A stretch of 63,718 nucleotides of DNA from Capnocytophaga sp. (GCA_030538675.1 JAUNTM010000003.1:2102-65819); one strand, 5' to 3'. Numbered from the stretch's first letter, positions 41,020 through 52,889 are shown. Translations and numbers: made by a program. The notes: generated by a model from the letters alone, not told the origin.

Positions 41020-41202
41020 TTAGTTGGTTTCTTCAACAGAAACCAAGTGTTTTACTTTATTAATCATACCTAAGATGTTGGGCGTAGCTTCATGTTCTAC
41101 TACTTTTCCGATACCTCTTAGTCCTAGTGCCTCCAAAGTCAATTTTTGATTTTTTTGACGTTTGATACTGCTTCTTATTTGTGTTACTCTAACTTTTGCC
41201 AT
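41020..41202 (-). CDS. rpmD: 50S ribosomal protein L30
   Basis: 60 residues. KVRVTQIRSSIKRQKNQKLT opens it and LRGIGKVVEHEATPNILGMI follows. It is the short bacterial form and lies 15 bp after rpsE. Confidence 0.97.
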   Translation of the reverse strand: MAKVRVTQIRSSIKRQKNQKLTLEALGLRGIGKVVEHEATPNILGMINKVKHLVSVEETN

Positions 41203-41217
41203 TATTGTAGCCTTTTA

Positions 41218-41742
41218 TTATCCTTTAAACAATTTCTCTAAAGATATACCACGCTGAGCGGCAATAGTTTTTGCATTACGCAACTGCAAAAGCGCATCAA
41301 AAGTAGCCTTTACCACATTGTGAGGGTTTGATGAACCTTGTGATTTTGACAATACATTATGAACCCCTACAGCTTCCAATACCGCACGTACAGCACCACC
41401 AGCAATTACTCCAGTACCCTCAGATGCAGGCTGAAGATATACTCTCGCGCCTCCGAATTTACCTTTTTGTTCGTGAGGCAACGTGGTGCCTTGAAGAGGA
41501 ATACGAACCAAATTCTTCTTAGCGTCTTCCACTGCCTTAGCGATCGCTTCCGAAACTTCTTTGGACTTTCCTAATCCTTGACCTACCACGCCATTCTCAT
41601 CTCCTACGACAACTATCGCAGAAAAGCCAAAAGCACGACCTCCTTTGGTTACTTTCGTAACACGTTGAACTCCCACCAATCGGTCTTTTAATTCCAGGCC
41701 GCTTGGTTTTACATATTCTACATTTTTATATTTCTGATACAT
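41218..41742 (-). CDS. rpsE: 30S ribosomal protein S5
   Basis: 174 residues. The dsRNA-binding-like domain ([30 protein letters not shown]) carries the loop tied to decoding accuracy. The C-terminal domain holds [19 protein letters not shown]. It stands 4 bp after rplR. Confidence 0.98.
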   Translation of the reverse strand: MYQKYKNVEYVKPSGLELKDRLVGVQRVTKVTKGGRAFGFSAIVVVGDENGVVGQGLGKSKEVSEAIAKAVEDAKKNLVRIPLQGTTLPHEQKGKFGGARVYLQPASEGTGVIAGGAVRAVLEAVGVHNVLSKSQGSSNPHNVVKATFDALLQLRNAKTIAAQRGISLEKLFKG

Positions 41743-41746
41743 AGTT

Positions 41747-42103
41747 TTAGAATTTAAGTCCGCCTTCTCTGGCGCCGTCTGCTAATGATTTTACGCGTCC
41801 GTGGTACAAATAACCACCTCTGTCGAATGATACCTTTTCGATTCCTTCTTTTTGAGCTTTCTCTGCAATAGCTTTTCCTACCAAAGTTGCTTTCTCGCTT
41901 TTGGTACCGGTAGCACCGTTGATAGATTTATCTCTTGAAGAGGCAGATGCGATAGTCAAACCTTTGGTATCATCTATCAACTGAGCATAAATCTCATTGT
42001 TACTTCTGAATACCGCCAAACGAGGTTGTTCGGCAGTTCCTACAACAACTTTACGTATTCTGCTTTTGATTCGTTGTTTTCTTTCTAATTTTGATAATGC
42101 CAT
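41747..42103 (-). CDS. rplR: 50S ribosomal protein L18
   Basis: 118 residues. A basic start ([15 protein letters not shown]) leads to [18 protein letters not shown] and [26 protein letters not shown]. It binds 5S rRNA. Confidence 0.98.
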   Translation of the reverse strand: MALSKLERKQRIKSRIRKVVVGTAEQPRLAVFRSNNEIYAQLIDDTKGLTIASASSRDKSINGATGTKSEKATLVGKAIAEKAQKEGIEKVSFDRGGYLYHGRVKSLADGAREGGLKF

Positions 42104-42114
42104 TTTTCTAACTA

Positions 42115-42657
42115 TTATGCTGATTTACCTGCTTTTCTTCTCAATACTTCACCTACGAATTTCACACCTTTACCTTTGTACGGTTCAGGCTTACGGAAGC
42201 TGCGTATTTTGGCCGCCACCTGTCCGACCAACTGTTTATCGTGCGAAGTCAATTTGATGATAGGGTTTTTACCTTTTTCAGAGATCGTTTCAAGTTTTAC
42301 CTCTGCGGGTAATTCCAAAACGATATTGTGCGAAAAACCTAAAGCCAAATCTAATTTTTGACCTTGATTAGAAGCACGGTACCCTACTCCTACCAATTCT
42401 AATTGCTTGGTGAAACCTTCTGACACACCTACGACCATATTGTTCAGTAAGGCTCTGTATAAGCCGTGCTTCGCATTATTGTCCTTAGTTTGTGCGGTAG
42501 GCTCCAACACTAATTGTCCATCTTCTTGCTTTACAGCAATGTCTTTAACCTCTTGGGTCAATTCGCCTAATTTTCCTTTAACGGTTACAACACTATCGTT
42601 GATGGTTATTGTAACTCCTGCTGGAATTTTGATGGGTGCTTTACCTATTCTTGACAT
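42115..42657 (-). CDS. rplF: 50S ribosomal protein L6
   Basis: 180 residues. It has two repeated alpha/beta domains. [16 protein letters not shown] opens it and the signature [10 protein letters not shown] stands near residue 155. It sits by the sarcin-ricin loop where elongation factors bind. Confidence 0.98.
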   Translation of the reverse strand: MSRIGKAPIKIPAGVTITINDSVVTVKGKLGELTQEVKDIAVKQEDGQLVLEPTAQTKDNNAKHGLYRALLNNMVVGVSEGFTKQLELVGVGYRASNQGQKLDLALGFSHNIVLELPAEVKLETISEKGKNPIIKLTSHDKQLVGQVAAKIRSFRKPEPYKGKGVKFVGEVLRRKAGKSA

Positions 42658-42676
42658 TTCTTTGTCTTTTATGGGA

Positions 42677-43075
42677 TTAGTAAACGTAACAAATTACTTC
42701 ACCGCCTATGTTGAGTTCTTTGGCTTTTTTGCCTGTCATCACACCTTGAGAAGTAGAGATGATGGCAATACCCAGTCCGTTCAATACGCGGGGAAGATTA
42801 GTAGATCCCGCATACTTACGAAGTCCGGGTCTACTTGCTCTTTCTATATGCTTAATGACAGGCTCTTTCGTAACTTTGTCATACTTGAGTGCTATCTTAA
42901 TAGTACCTTGTACGCTGTTATCTTCGAACTTGTAGCTCAAGATATATCCTTGGTCGAAAAGAATTTTAGTGATTTCTTTCTTAAAGTTCGACGCAGGAAT
43001 CTCTACGACTCTGTGCCTTGCATTATTCGCATTTCTAATTCTTGTCAAATAATCTGCTATAGGATCTGTATACAT
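42677..43075 (-). CDS. rpsH: 30S ribosomal protein S8
   Basis: 132 residues. [18 protein letters not shown] is at the start and [33 protein letters not shown] at the end. A primary 16S binder; in E. coli it represses the spc operon. Confidence 0.98.
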   Translation of the reverse strand: MYTDPIADYLTRIRNANNARHRVVEIPASNFKKEITKILFDQGYILSYKFEDNSVQGTIKIALKYDKVTKEPVIKHIERASRPGLRKYAGSTNLPRVLNGLGIAIISTSQGVMTGKKAKELNIGGEVICYVY

Positions 43076-43097
43076 GTTATTGTCCTTTTAATCTTAA

Positions 43098-43367
43098 TTA
43101 CCAACTTGCTTTTTTCACGCCCGGAATTAATCCTTTGTTCGCCATTTCACGGAAAAGTACGCGTGAAATTCCGAAAGTACGCATGTAACCTTTCGGTCTT
43201 CCTGTCAATTTACAACGGTTGTGTAAACGCACAGGCGAAGCATTTTTAGGTAGTTGTTGTAACGCTTCGTAATCGCCAGCTTCTTTCAGAGCTTTACGTT
43301 TAGCGGCATACTTAGCTACCAATTTTTGTCTTTTAACCTCACGGGCTTTCATTGATTCTTTAGCCAT
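43098..43367 (-). CDS. rpsN: 30S ribosomal protein S14 (zinc-free type)
   Basis: 89 residues. The long form without CxxC pairs: [20 protein letters not shown], then [30 protein letters not shown]. It lies between rplE and rpsH. Confidence 0.98.
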   Translation of the reverse strand: MAKESMKAREVKRQKLVAKYAAKRKALKEAGDYEALQQLPKNASPVRLHNRCKLTGRPKGYMRTFGISRVLFREMANKGLIPGVKKASW

Positions 43368-43371
43368 ACTA

Positions 43372-43923
43372 CTAGTTCTTTTTAAAAGGTAATCCTAATT
43401 CGCTTAATAATGATTTGGCTTCTTTGTCGGTATTTGCCGAAGTTACAAACGTAATGTCCATACCCGAGATACGGTTGATTTTATCAATATCAATCTCTGG
43501 GAAGATAATTTGCTCGGTAACACCAAGGTTGTAATTACCACGGCCGTCAAAACCATTGGGTTTGATACCTTGAAAATCTCTTACACGTGGCAAAGCTGAA
43601 GTTACCAAACGGTCGAGGAATTCGTACATACGCTCTCCACGAAGCGTTACTTTAGCACCGATAGCCATTCCTCTACGAAGTTTAAACGAAGCTACGTCTT
43701 TCTTAGAGATAGTCGCTACGGCTTTCTGCCCCGTAATTTTCGTTAGCTCATCTACTGCGTAGTCGATTTGTTTCTTGTCGGCTACTGCAGAACCAACGCC
43801 ACGGCTTACAACGATTTTCTCAAGTTTGGGGACTTGCATTACATTTTTGTAGCCAAATTCTTCTTTAAGAGCCGCTATGATACGCTCTTTGTATTCTGTT
43901 TTTAGTCTAGGTTCGTAAGCCAT
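43372..43923 (-). CDS. rplE: 50S ribosomal protein L5
   Basis: 183 residues. [19 protein letters not shown] and the signature [25 protein letters not shown] are present. It binds 5S rRNA and P-site tRNA. It is 2 bp from rplX. Confidence 0.98.
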   Translation of the reverse strand: MAYEPRLKTEYKERIIAALKEEFGYKNVMQVPKLEKIVVSRGVGSAVADKKQIDYAVDELTKITGQKAVATISKKDVASFKLRRGMAIGAKVTLRGERMYEFLDRLVTSALPRVRDFQGIKPNGFDGRGNYNLGVTEQIIFPEIDIDKINRISGMDITFVTSANTDKEAKSLLSELGLPFKKN

Positions 43924-43925
43924 AA

Positions 43926-44237
43926 CTACAATACTTCTTTAGATTTTTTAGAGATTCTCACTTTTTTACCATCTCTCACTTCGTATCCAACCCGTGTGTT
44001 TTCACCACTTTTAGGGTCAATAAGCGACAGGTTTGAAATGTGAATCAAAGCTTCTTTTTCAACGATTCCTCCTTGAGGATTTTGTGCACTTGGCTTGATG
44101 TGTTTCGACACCAAGTTAGCCCCCTCAACAATCGCTTTATTTTTCTCTCGGTCAACGCGTAAGACTTTACCTTCAAAACCTTTATCTTCTCCGGCTATTA
44201 CTCGTACGGTATCTCCTGTTTTAATTTTTAGTTTCAT
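43926..44237 (-). CDS. rplX: 50S ribosomal protein L24
   Basis: 103 residues. The KOW motif [32 protein letters not shown] is near residue 8, followed by [26 protein letters not shown]. An assembly initiator near the exit tunnel. Confidence 0.98.
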   Translation of the reverse strand: MKLKIKTGDTVRVIAGEDKGFEGKVLRVDREKNKAIVEGANLVSKHIKPSAQNPQGGIVEKEALIHISNLSLIDPKSGENTRVGYEVRDGKKVRISKKSKEVL

Positions 44238-44256
44238 TCTCTGAAAAATTTGAAAA

Positions 44257-44625
44257 TTAAAGCACTTCGGGTGCCAATGATACTATTTTCATGAACTGCT
44301 TATCGCGCAATTCTCTTGCTACTGGTCCGAATACACGGGTACCGCGCATCTCACCTGCTGCATTGAGTAGAACGCAAGCATTCTCATCAAAACGGATGTA
44401 AGAACCATCAGGACGACGTACCTCTTTTTTAGTACGTACTACCACGGCGGTAGATACTTGTCCTTTTTTTACGTTCCCATTAGGTGTAGCTTCTTTGACA
44501 GTAACTACAATCTTATCTCCTACAGAAGCATATCTACGTTTGGTACCTCCCAATACGCGAATAGTCAATACTTCTTTTGCGCCGGTATTATCGGCTACTT
44601 TTAATCTTGATTCCTGCTGTACCAT
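44257..44625 (-). CDS. rplN: 50S ribosomal protein L14
   Basis: 122 residues. The signature [35 protein letters not shown] is central; [28 protein letters not shown] ends it. It sits at the subunit interface. Confidence 0.98.
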   Translation of the reverse strand: MVQQESRLKVADNTGAKEVLTIRVLGGTKRRYASVGDKIVVTVKEATPNGNVKKGQVSTAVVVRTKKEVRRPDGSYIRFDENACVLLNAAGEMRGTRVFGPVARELRDKQFMKIVSLAPEVL

Positions 44626-44627
44626 AA

Positions 44628-44885
44628 TTACTTCGCTCTTTCAATGATTTCAACTAATCTCCAGCACTTGGACTTACTAAGCGGACGAGTTTCCATAATC
44701 CGGACAGTATCACCAATGTTACAATCGTTTTTTTCATCGTGTGCGACATATTTTTTAGTACGCAACACGAATTTACCATACATAGGGTGTTTTACTCTTT
44801 TCACTTCGGAAACCACGATAGATTTCTCCATTTTGTTACTAGTAACAACACCTATTCTTTCTTTTCTTAAATTTCTTTTTTCCAT
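44628..44885 (-). CDS. rpsQ: 30S ribosomal protein S17
   Basis: 85 residues. [19 protein letters not shown] begins the OB-fold and [20 protein letters not shown] is the family signature. It lies 2 bp before rplN. Confidence 0.98.
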   Translation of the reverse strand: MEKRNLRKERIGVVTSNKMEKSIVVSEVKRVKHPMYGKFVLRTKKYVAHDEKNDCNIGDTVRIMETRPLSKSKCWRLVEIIERAK

Positions 44886-44903
44886 GTTTACAGTAGCATA
44901 GAA

Positions 44904-45095
44904 TTATTGTAATTCGCGTTTAGTAAGTTCTGTTGCCAATCGGGCTACAGTTCTTCTAATCGTTCTTAGTTGAATCGGATTTTCGATTGGTGAAATAGCA
45001 TGAGCTACTTTTAAATCGGCATACGATTTTCTCACTTCACTGAGCTTACTTTGTAGCTCAGCAATTGTCAAATTTTTAATTTCAGACTGTTTCAT
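44904..45095 (-). CDS. rpmC: 50S ribosomal protein L29
   Basis: 63 residues, two helices: KQSEIKNLTIAELQSKLSEV, and the signature NPIQLRTIRRTVARLATEL. It lies at the tunnel exit where SRP and trigger factor dock. Confidence 0.97.
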   Translation of the reverse strand: MKQSEIKNLTIAELQSKLSEVRKSYADLKVAHAISPIENPIQLRTIRRTVARLATELTKRELQ

Positions 45096-45105
45096 TGTTC
45101 TTTAA

Positions 45106-45525
45106 TTAATCTTGATAATCTCTTGCTACAACGAATTTGGTTTTCACAGGTAGTTTCTGAGCCGCCAAGCGTAGCGCTTCTTTTGCTACTGCCAACGGCA
45201 CACCACCTACTTCAAACATGATTCTTCCTGGTTTAACCACGGCTGCCCAGAATTCTACGGCACCTTTTCCTTTACCCATACGTACCTCAAGAGGCTTCTT
45301 GGTTATCGGCTTGTCCGGGAAAATCTTAATCCACAATTGACCTTCACGTTTCATATAACGAGTGGCTGCAACACGAGCTGACTCTATCTGGCGTGATGTG
45401 ATAAATGATGAATCAAGTGACTTTATACCGAACATACCGTTAGAAAGTTCGTGTCCTCGTTGCGACACCCCTTTCATTCTGCCTTTCTGTACTTTACGAT
45501 ATTTTGTTCTTTTTGGCTGTAACAT
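45106..45525 (-). CDS. rplP: 50S ribosomal protein L16
   Basis: 139 residues. [19 protein letters not shown] opens it; [26 protein letters not shown] is the core signature. It contacts A-site tRNA. Confidence 0.98.
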   Translation of the reverse strand: MLQPKRTKYRKVQKGRMKGVSQRGHELSNGMFGIKSLDSSFITSRQIESARVAATRYMKREGQLWIKIFPDKPITKKPLEVRMGKGKGAVEFWAAVVKPGRIMFEVGGVPLAVAKEALRLAAQKLPVKTKFVVARDYQD

Positions 45526-45545
45526 TTTCTTTTTTCTTTAAAAAA

Positions 45546-46277
45546 TTACTTTCTACGACGAGCTCTTTTAGGCGCTCCTGATGGGGCATTGCCTGCGGCC
45601 GGTTTGCCAGCTGCTTTTTTGGTCATCCCTACCAATGGGGAAAGCTCTCTTTTACCATACACTTCGCCTTTCATGATCCATACTTTCACACCCAAACGGC
45701 CGTAAGTAGTATGAGCCTCATCAAGGGCATAATCGATGTCAGCTCTAAAGGTAGACAAAGGGATTCGTCCTTCTTTGTAGCTTTCAGAACGTGCCATCTC
45801 CGCACCGTTCAAACGACCTGAAATCATTACTTTGATACCTTCGGCATTCATACGCATAGCTGCTGCAATAGCCATCTTGATAGCTCTACGGTATGAAATA
45901 CGGCTTTCTATTTGGCGGGCAATACTTGCTGCTACCAAATTGGCATCTAATTCAGGCCTTTTGATTTCGAAAATGTTAATCTGAACATCTTTGTCTGTGA
46001 TTTTTTTCAACTCTTCTTTCAACTTGTCTACCTCTTGACCTCCTTTACCGATGATGATACCGGGGCGAGAAGTAGTGATAGTAACGGTTACAAGTTTCAA
46101 AGTTCTTTCAATAATCACTCGTGAAACACTCGCTTTCGACAAACGGGTAAGAACATACTTTCTGATTTTATCGTCTTCAGCCAGTTTATCTCCGTAGTCA
46201 TTACCTCCGTACCAGTTTGATTCCCATCCTCTGATAATTCCAAGGCGATTTCCGATTGGATTTGTTTTTTGTCCCAT
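45546..46277 (-). CDS. rpsC: 30S ribosomal protein S3
   Basis: 243 residues. The KH domain motif [18 protein letters not shown] is near residue 74. [29 protein letters not shown]-type signature ([11 protein letters not shown]) is present. A short basic tail ([10 protein letters not shown]) ends it. It forms part of the mRNA entry helicase site. Confidence 0.98.
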   Translation of the reverse strand: MGQKTNPIGNRLGIIRGWESNWYGGNDYGDKLAEDDKIRKYVLTRLSKASVSRVIIERTLKLVTVTITTSRPGIIIGKGGQEVDKLKEELKKITDKDVQINIFEIKRPELDANLVAASIARQIESRISYRRAIKMAIAAAMRMNAEGIKVMISGRLNGAEMARSESYKEGRIPLSTFRADIDYALDEAHTTYGRLGVKVWIMKGEVYGKRELSPLVGMTKKAAGKPAAGNAPSGAPKRARRRK

Positions 46278-46285
46278 AGTCTATC

Positions 46286-46696
46286 TTAGCTTTCTGTGTT
46301 AAAATTTTTCGCGCCCAAAACAATCGTTACGTGATTTGAACGTTTTCTGATTCTGTGTGCTCTCCCTTGCGGCGCAGGACGCAGTCTTTTGAGGACTGTA
46401 CCTCCGTCCACACGGATTTCTTGAACGAATAATCCGGCTTCTTCCAAATTGGCATCTTCGTTTTTGGCTTGCCAGTTGGCGATTGCCGAGAGCAATAATT
46501 TTTCCAAACGACCCGAAGCCTCTTTTGTGCTGAATTTCAAAATAGCGAGGGCTTTATCTACTTGCTGACCTCTTACCAAATCCGCTACCAAGCGCATTTT
46601 ACGAGGAGAAGTAGGGCAGTTATTCAACTTTGCAAAAGCCAAGCTCTTTTTAGCTTCTTTGATTTCTGTTGCTTTTTCTCTTTTACGAACTCCCAT
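46286..46696 (-). CDS. rplV: 50S ribosomal protein L22
   Basis: 136 residues. It has [20 protein letters not shown], and the long hairpin [25 protein letters not shown] that lines the exit tunnel. It lies 8 bp before rpsC. Confidence 0.98.
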   Translation of the reverse strand: MGVRKREKATEIKEAKKSLAFAKLNNCPTSPRKMRLVADLVRGQQVDKALAILKFSTKEASGRLEKLLLSAIANWQAKNEDANLEEAGLFVQEIRVDGGTVLKRLRPAPQGRAHRIRKRSNHVTIVLGAKNFNTES

Positions 46697-46704
46697 AGCC
46701 TCTA

Positions 46705-46983
46705 TTATTTTTTACCTTTATTCTTAGCACCTGCGTGTCCTCTAAAAGAACGAGTAGGTGAAAATTCTCCTAATTTATGTCCCACCATGTTTTCAGTAAC
46801 ATATACAGGAACAAACTGACGACCGTTGTGTACTGCGATAGTCTGACCAACAAAATCGGGGGTAATCATTGAAGCGCGTGACCAAGTTTTGATTACGGTT
46901 TTCTTACCCGACTCGATATTTTGCTGGACTTTTTTCTCCAGACTATAGTGTACGTAAGGTCCTTTTTTTAATGAACGTGCCAT
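46705..46983 (-). CDS. rpsS: 30S ribosomal protein S19
   Basis: 92 residues. [18 protein letters not shown] opens it and [35 protein letters not shown] is the signature. It pairs with S13 at the head of the 30S subunit. Confidence 0.98.
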   Translation of the reverse strand: MARSLKKGPYVHYSLEKKVQQNIESGKKTVIKTWSRASMITPDFVGQTIAVHNGRQFVPVYVTENMVGHKLGEFSPTRSFRGHAGAKNKGKK

Positions 46984-46994
46984 CTGTTAGTTTT

Positions 46995-47819
46995 TTATTT
47001 CTTTCTACGTTCTACAATATACTTATTACTTGCTTTGGTTTTAGAACGAGTTCTATAACCTTTGGCAGGGATACCATTTCTTGAGCGTGGGTGTCCTCCG
47101 GTAGCTCTACCTTCACCACCACCCATCGGGTGATCCACCGGGTTCATCACTACTGGTCTGGTACGTGGTCGTCTGCCTAACCAACGTGAACGTCCGGCTT
47201 TACCTGACACTATCAATTGGTGGTCAGAATTTGATACAGCTCCGATAGTAGCGATACAAGTAAGTAGTATCATGCGAGTTTCACCGGAAGGCAATTTCAC
47301 GGTTGCATATCTTCCGTCTTTTGCCATTAACTGTGCAAAAGTACCTGCTGAACGTGCAATGTTCGCACCTTGTCCCGGACGCAATTCAATACATGAAATT
47401 ACTGTACCGAGTGGAATTTTTGCCAACGGCAATGCGTTTCCTATCTCAGGTGCGGCATCCTCTCCCGATACTACGGTTTGTCCTACTTGCAATCCATTGG
47501 GTGCAATGATATATCGTTTCTCTCCATCTGTGTACACCAACAATGCTATGAAAGCTGTTCGGTTAGGGTCATATTGGATAGAATCCACTGTCGCCTCAAC
47601 ACCAAATCTGTTGCGTTTGAAATCGATAACACGATATTTTCGTTTGTGACCACCACCAATATAACGCATGGTCATTTTACCTTGACTGTTTCTACCACCA
47701 GACTTTTTTAACGGTTCCAAAAGGCTTTTCTCCGGCTTATCAGTAGTAATGGCGTCGAAATCGTTTACTACTCTAAAACGCTGCCCGGGGGTAATCGGTT
47801 TTAATTTTCTAACTGACAT
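46995..47819 (-). CDS. rplB: 50S ribosomal protein L2
   Basis: 274 residues. [16 protein letters not shown] near residue 52 and the C-terminal [22 protein letters not shown] loop with its essential His are present. It is needed for subunit joining and peptidyl transfer. Confidence 0.99.
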   Translation of the reverse strand: MSVRKLKPITPGQRFRVVNDFDAITTDKPEKSLLEPLKKSGGRNSQGKMTMRYIGGGHKRKYRVIDFKRNRFGVEATVDSIQYDPNRTAFIALLVYTDGEKRYIIAPNGLQVGQTVVSGEDAAPEIGNALPLAKIPLGTVISCIELRPGQGANIARSAGTFAQLMAKDGRYATVKLPSGETRMILLTCIATIGAVSNSDHQLIVSGKAGRSRWLGRRPRTRPVVMNPVDHPMGGGEGRATGGHPRSRNGIPAKGYRTRSKTKASNKYIVERRKK

Positions 47820-47838
47820 TTTCGTCTATTTGTTAAAC

Positions 47839-48129
47839 TTATATATTACTATAAAAATCTATAGTCTCTCCTTCAGCCACTTGTACTACGGCTTTTTTTA
47901 CGGTATTGGTTTTTCCTACTTGCACTCCCGTCTTAGTATAACGGGTTTTACGGGTAGGTCCATAATTTAGTGTACGTACTTCTTCAACTTTAACGCCGTA
48001 AGTAGTTTCGATAGCTTCTTTTATTTGGATCTTATTCACTCCTTTGGCTACCTCAAATGTATAGCAGTTTCTCAACTCGCTATTTGAGTTCGCTTTTTCA
48101 GTGATGACCGGCTTAATTATGATACTCAT
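47839..48129 (-). CDS. rplW: 50S ribosomal protein L23
   Basis: 96 residues. IIKPVITEKANSNSELRNCYTF opens it; IKEAIETTYGVKVEEVRTLNY follows. It is the chaperone docking site at the tunnel exit. Confidence 0.97.
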   Translation of the reverse strand: MSIIIKPVITEKANSNSELRNCYTFEVAKGVNKIQIKEAIETTYGVKVEEVRTLNYGPTRKTRYTKTGVQVGKTNTVKKAVVQVAEGETIDFYSNI

Positions 48130-48135
48130 GACTAA

Positions 48136-48765
48136 TTATTTTGTTAAAATTGATTCGACAACTTCCAAAGAACTCTCCAAAAACACTACACAATTGCTAT
48201 TAACTATCGAGTAAGTGTTTAATTCTGAAGCAGTTACGACATTTGAAGCCTTCAAATTTCGCGACGACAAATATACATTATTATTTATATCTGACAATAC
48301 GAAAACTGATTTTTTATTATCTAACCCTAAAGCTTTCAATACATTGACAAAATCTTTCGTTTTCGGTGCTTCAAAATTCAGGTCTTCCAACACTACGATT
48401 GACTGCTCTTTAGCTTTGAGGCTCAATGCCGAACGACGTGCCAAACGCTTTACGTTCTTGTTAAGTTTTTGGGTATAATCCTTAGGTCTTGGTCCGAATA
48501 TACGTCCGCCTCCTACAAATACAGGCGACTTTACGCTACCGGCACGAGCCGTACCCGTTCCTTTTTGCTTTTTGATTTTACGTGTACTTCCGGCTACTTC
48601 GTTTCTTTCTTTAGCCTTGTGTGTTCCTTGACGACGATTCGCCATATAACGCTTTACATCAAGGTAAATCACATGATTATTAGGCTCTATACCGAACACA
48701 GCGTCAGAAAGAGTGATTTTTCTGCCTGTTTCTTTTCCTTGGCTATTTAATACTGCTACTTCCAT
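48136..48765 (-). CDS. rplD: 50S ribosomal protein L4
   Basis: 209 residues. The internal loop that reaches the tunnel ([32 protein letters not shown]) is present. [18 protein letters not shown] follows. Its start codon shares one base with the rplC stop. In E. coli L4 attenuates the S10 operon. Confidence 0.98.
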   Translation of the reverse strand: MEVAVLNSQGKETGRKITLSDAVFGIEPNNHVIYLDVKRYMANRRQGTHKAKERNEVAGSTRKIKKQKGTGTARAGSVKSPVFVGGGRIFGPRPKDYTQKLNKNVKRLARRSALSLKAKEQSIVVLEDLNFEAPKTKDFVNVLKALGLDNKKSVFVLSDINNNVYLSSRNLKASNVVTASELNTYSIVNSNCVVFLESSLEVVESILTK

Positions 48766-49382
48766 TATTTATGAATAGTTACGTAAGCATTTTTGTGTCC
48801 CGGAATACATCCTTTGACTACCAAAAGATTTTTCTCAGGAACTACTTTCAATACTTTTAAGTTTTGTACTGTTACTTGTTCTGCTCCCATTCGTCCTGCC
48901 ATGCGCATTCCTTTAAATACTCTTGAAGGATACGACGACGCTCCGATAGAACCCGGTGCTCTCAAACGGTTGTGCTGACCGTGTGTAGACTGACCTACAC
49001 CACCAAAGCCATGACGCTTAACAACCCCTTGAAATCCTTTTCCTTTAGAGATCCCTGTGATATCCACAAATTCTCCTTCAGTAAAGTGTTCTACGGTGAC
49101 ATTATCACCAATTTTGTACTCATTTTCAAATCCTTGGAACTCGACAACTTTCTTTTTAGCAGCAGTACCGGCCTTTTTAAAATGACCTAATTCGGCTTTG
49201 TTAGCACGACGTTCTGCCTTGTCATCGAAACCAAGTTGAAGAGCTTCATACCCGTCAACCTCTACGGTTCTGACTTGGGTAACTACACATGGACCTGCTT
49301 CGATAATGGTACAAGGAACGTTTTTCCCATTCTCATCAAAGATACTGGTCATGCCTACTTTTTTTCCAATTAACCCAGACAT
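48765..49382 (-). CDS. rplC: 50S ribosomal protein L3
   Basis: 205 residues. [18 protein letters not shown] opens it; [19 protein letters not shown] and the tip sequence [17 protein letters not shown] reach toward the peptidyl-transferase centre. It is preceded by the 146-bp structured spacer after rpsJ. Confidence 0.98.
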   Translation of the reverse strand: MSGLIGKKVGMTSIFDENGKNVPCTIIEAGPCVVTQVRTVEVDGYEALQLGFDDKAERRANKAELGHFKKAGTAAKKKVVEFQGFENEYKIGDNVTVEHFTEGEFVDITGISKGKGFQGVVKRHGFGGVGQSTHGQHNRLRAPGSIGASSYPSRVFKGMRMAGRMGAEQVTVQNLKVLKVVPEKNLLVVKGCIPGHKNAYVTIHK

Positions 49383-49418
49383 AGTTTTAATTTAATTATT
49401 TATTACTCGTTTTTATTC

Positions 49419-49533
49419 AAAATTTCAGGGTCAAAAAATACATTCGACCCTGAATTTATTTTTTTCCGATAATCCCTCGCTCGCAGCTTAGGATACTGTG
49501 ATAAGAAATCCCTTTCTTACCCGTTCTATCACA
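49419..49533 (-). promoter_or_regulatory. Structured rpsJ-rplC spacer (two hairpins)
   Basis: Hairpin 1: TTCAGGGTC/GACCCTGAA (within 49419-49457), extended by A/T pairs. Hairpin 2: TGTGATA...AGAAA against TTTCTTATCACA (49497-49533), whose first bases include the rpsJ stop codon. Neighbouring genes in this cluster are mostly 2-25 bp apart, so a 146-bp folded spacer is exceptional. A leader for feedback control of the L3-L4 part is plausible; no internal TAnnTTTG box was found. Confidence 0.5.
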
Positions 49534-49837
49534 CTTTGATTTCTACTTCTACACCGCTTGGTAATTCCAGTTTCATCAAAGCATCGATAGTTTTGGACGA
49601 AGAGCTGTAAATATCAAGCAAACGCTTGTGTGAACTTAGCTGGAATTGCTCGCGAGCTTTTTTGTTCACGTGTGGCGAACGCAATACAGTAAAGAGCTTT
49701 TTGTGTGTAGGTAACGGAATAGGTCCGGTTACTATCGCTCCTGTTGTTTTTACTGTTTTTACAATCTTCTCAGCTGACTTATCAACCAAATTGTAATCGT
49801 ATGATTTTAATTTTATTCTGATTTTTTGACTGCTCAT
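49529..49837 (-). CDS. rpsJ: 30S ribosomal protein S10
   Basis: 102 residues. [22 protein letters not shown] opens it; the signature [28 protein letters not shown] is central. It is also the NusE component of antitermination complexes. It lies 11 bp after fusA. Confidence 0.98.
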   Translation of the reverse strand: MSSQKIRIKLKSYDYNLVDKSAEKIVKTVKTTGAIVTGPIPLPTHKKLFTVLRSPHVNKKAREQFQLSSHKRLLDIYSSSSKTIDALMKLELPSGVEVEIKV

Positions 49838-49848
49838 TTCTTTAAAAA

Positions 49849-51975
49849 TTAATTACCGCCTCGGGCTTTTTTAATTACTTCGTCTGCAATGTTAGAAGGT
49901 GTTTCGGCATAGTGCGAGAACTCCATGGTAGAAGTAGCACGCCCTGATGACAATGTACGTAATGACGTTACATAACCGAACATTTCCGAAAGTGGCACGC
50001 TGGCTTTGATAACCTTAGCTCCCGCTCTGTCGTCCATGTTATTCACTTGACCTCTACGACGGTTCAAGTCGCCTACGATGTCCCCCATGTTTTCTTCCGG
50101 CGTAATTACCTCAAGTTTCATGATAGGCTCCATCAATACCGCTTTGGCAGCACGGGCAGCTTCTTTATACCCCAACTTCGCTGCCAATTCAAATGACAGA
50201 GAGTCAGAGTCCACCGCGTGGAACGAGCCGTCAAGAAGCGTAATCTTCATCGAGTCCATTTCAAACCCTGCCAAAGGACCGCTCTTCATCGCTTCTTTAA
50301 ATCCTTTTTCTACCGAAGGTATATATTCTTTAGGAATGTTACCGCCTTTGATTTCATTAACAAATTCCAATCCGGCTTTTTCAGCATCTGATACAGGCTC
50401 CATACGGAATACGATATCGGCAAATTTACCACGACCACCCGATTGTTTTTTGTACACTTCACGGTGGTTGGCAGTAGCCGTCAACGCCTCTTTGTACTCA
50501 ACTTGCGGCTGTCCTTGGTTTACCTCCACCTTGAACTCGCGACGCAGACGGTCAACGATGATATCCAAGTGAAGCTCACCCATTCCCGAGATAATCGTTT
50601 GTCCTGACGCTTGGTCAGTTTTCACTTGGAACGTTGGGTCTTCTTCTGCCAATTTTGCCAAAGCCATACCCATTTTATCAACGTCGGCTTTCGTTTTTGG
50701 CTCAACCGCAATACCGATTACCGGGTCGGGGAATACCATACTTTCAAGGACGATAGGGTGTTTTTCATCACACAAGGTATCTCCTGTTTTGATGTCTTTG
50801 AACCCTACTGCCGCTCCGATGTCTCCGGCTTCAATATACTCAATAGCATTTTGCTTGTTGGCGTGCATTTGGTAGATACGAGAGATACGTTCTTTGTTGC
50901 CCGAACGGGTGTTCAACACATACGAACCCGCATCTAAATGTCCTGAATAAGCTCTAAAGAAAGCCAAACGACCAACGTAAGGGTCCGTAGCAATCTTAAA
51001 TGCCAATGCTGCGAAAGGCGCATCAACGGCAGGCTTACGCAATGCCGGGCCGCCTGTATCGGGGTTTGTACCTTCAATAGCTTCTTTATCCAAAGGCGAA
51101 GGCAAGTAGCGGCATACGGCATCCAACATGAATTGTACGCCTTTGTTTTTGAACGAAGAACCGCATACCATCGGGATGATTGCCATATCCATTACGGCAG
51201 CACGCAATGCTCTGTGTACTTCTTCTTCTGTGATAAGACTTTCGTCTTCCATGAATTTTTCGAGCAACCCTTCGTCATAAGAAGCTACTTCTTCTATAAG
51301 ATTTGCACGGTATTCAGCCACTTCGGCTTTCATATCTTCAGGGATTTCCACTACGTCAAACGTAGCTCCCTGTGTATCCTCATGCCATACGATGGCTCGG
51401 TTTTTAATCAAATCAACAACTCCTTTGAAATCCACCTCGTCGCCGATAGGCAATACGATAGGCACGGCATTGGAGCGAAGCATGTCTTTTACTTGGTTAC
51501 AAACATTAAGGAAGTTTGCCCCTTGTCTGTCCATTTTATTTACGAAACCGATGCGTGGAACTTTATAATTGTCCGCCAAGCGCCAGTTGGTTTCTGATTG
51601 AGGCTCAACACCGTCAACAGCACTAAACAAGAACACCAATCCGTCCAACACACGCAATGAGCGGTTTACCTCAACGGTAAAGTCCACGTGTCCGGGTGTA
51701 TCGATGATATTGAAGTGGTAGCCTTTGGCATCTTCGGTAGGTTTTCCGTTCTCGCGGGGGAATGTCCACTCGCAAGTAGTTGCGGCAGAGGTAATGGTAA
51801 TCCCTCGTTCTGCTTCCTGCTCCATCCAGTCCATCGTAGAGGCACCGTCGTGTACTTCTCCGAGCTTGTGGGTTTTACCGGTGTAGAACAAAATACGCTC
51901 TGTCGTAGTGGTCTTACCTGCATCGATGTGGGCAGCAATACCTATGTTTCTCGTATATTTTAAATCTCTTGCCAT
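49849..51975 (-). CDS. fusA: Elongation factor G
   Basis: 708 residues. G domain: [38 protein letters not shown]. Domains III-V are complete, including [23 protein letters not shown] and [21 protein letters not shown]. It drives translocation. It lies 6 bp after rpsG in the str part of the cluster. Confidence 0.99.
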   Translation of the reverse strand: MARDLKYTRNIGIAAHIDAGKTTTTERILFYTGKTHKLGEVHDGASTMDWMEQEAERGITITSAATTCEWTFPRENGKPTEDAKGYHFNIIDTPGHVDFTVEVNRSLRVLDGLVFLFSAVDGVEPQSETNWRLADNYKVPRIGFVNKMDRQGANFLNVCNQVKDMLRSNAVPIVLPIGDEVDFKGVVDLIKNRAIVWHEDTQGATFDVVEIPEDMKAEVAEYRANLIEEVASYDEGLLEKFMEDESLITEEEVHRALRAAVMDMAIIPMVCGSSFKNKGVQFMLDAVCRYLPSPLDKEAIEGTNPDTGGPALRKPAVDAPFAALAFKIATDPYVGRLAFFRAYSGHLDAGSYVLNTRSGNKERISRIYQMHANKQNAIEYIEAGDIGAAVGFKDIKTGDTLCDEKHPIVLESMVFPDPVIGIAVEPKTKADVDKMGMALAKLAEEDPTFQVKTDQASGQTIISGMGELHLDIIVDRLRREFKVEVNQGQPQVEYKEALTATANHREVYKKQSGGRGKFADIVFRMEPVSDAEKAGLEFVNEIKGGNIPKEYIPSVEKGFKEAMKSGPLAGFEMDSMKITLLDGSFHAVDSDSLSFELAAKLGYKEAARAAKAVLMEPIMKLEVITPEENMGDIVGDLNRRRGQVNNMDDRAGAKVIKASVPLSEMFGYVTSLRTLSSGRATSTMEFSHYAETPSNIADEVIKKARGGN

Positions 51976-51981
51976 GCTTTA

Positions 51982-52458
51982 TTAGAATCTGAAGTGTGAG
52001 AATGCTTTGTTGGCTTCTGCCATTTTGTGAGTGTCCATACGTTTTTTAACGGCAGCACCTTCTTCTTTTGAAGCTGAAATAATCTCGGCAGCTAAGCGCT
52101 GAGCCATTGATTTTTCGTTTCTTTTGCGAGCATACCCGATAAGCCACTTCATCGCCATTGAGACTTTGCGGTCCGGGCGTATTTGCATCGGGATTTGGAA
52201 AGTAGCCCCTCCTACCCTACGGCTGCGTACTTCTACGTGCGGCATTACGTTGGTCAGTGCGTCTTTCCACACTTCCAACGAGGTTTTTTCTTCGTTGTTT
52301 TTCTTTTGTTCTACGATGTCAAGAGCATCATAGAATACTTTAAAAGCTATTGACTTCTTACCGTCCCACATTAAGTTATTCACAAAACGAGTTACTAACT
52401 GGTCGTTGAACTTCGGGTCTGGTAAAAGAGGCCTTTTTTTCGCCTGTCTTTTTCTCAT
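51982..52458 (-). CDS. rpsG: 30S ribosomal protein S7
   Basis: 158 residues. [19 protein letters not shown] opens it; [18 protein letters not shown] and [23 protein letters not shown] are family signatures. It organises the 30S head and the exit site. Confidence 0.98.
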   Translation of the reverse strand: MRKRQAKKRPLLPDPKFNDQLVTRFVNNLMWDGKKSIAFKVFYDALDIVEQKKNNEEKTSLEVWKDALTNVMPHVEVRSRRVGGATFQIPMQIRPDRKVSMAMKWLIGYARKRNEKSMAQRLAAEIISASKEEGAAVKKRMDTHKMAEANKAFSHFRF

Positions 52459-52481
52459 TGTTTCAAATTAAAGTTTTTTAC

Positions 52482-52889
52482 TTACTTTTTCTTTCCGGTT
52501 GGTGCTGGTGCTTGTCCGGGTTTCGGACGTTTTGCTCCATACTTTGATCTGCGTTGTGTGCGTCCTGCTACACCGGCGGTATCCAATGCTCCGCGAACGA
52601 TGTGATAACGTACACCGGGCAAATCTTTTACCCTTCCACCACGTACCAATACTATCGAGTGCTCTTGGAGATTGTGTCCTTCTCCGGGGATGTAGGCGTT
52701 TACCTCGTTCCCGTTGGTCAAACGTACACGCGCTACTTTACGCATCGCAGAGTTTGGTTTTTTAGGAGTTGTGGTATAAACACGCGTACAAACACCTCGC
52801 CGTTGAGGGCACGAATCCAAAGCAACCGATTTACTCTTCTTGGTAATTCTGGTTCTTCCTTTTCGTACTAACTGTGAAATTGTTGGCAT
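52482..52889 (-). CDS. rpsL: 30S ribosomal protein S12
   Basis: 135 residues. [21 protein letters not shown] and [11 protein letters not shown] keep both lysines whose change gives streptomycin resistance, so the site is wild type. A short Lys-rich tail (APAPTGKKK) follows. It is the first gene of the ribosomal super-operon. Confidence 0.99.
   Translation of the reverse strand: MPTISQLVRKGRTRITKKSKSVALDSCPQRRGVCTRVYTTTPKKPNSAMRKVARVRLTNGNEVNAYIPGEGHNLQEHSIVLVRGGRVKDLPGVRYHIVRGALDTAGVAGRTQRRSKYGAKRPKPGQAPAPTGKKK

Noticed and set aside
42407-43249. 280-residue plus-strand frame opposite rplF-rpsH
   Set aside because: Long only because the opposite strand codes for conserved ribosomal proteins; no recognisable domains.
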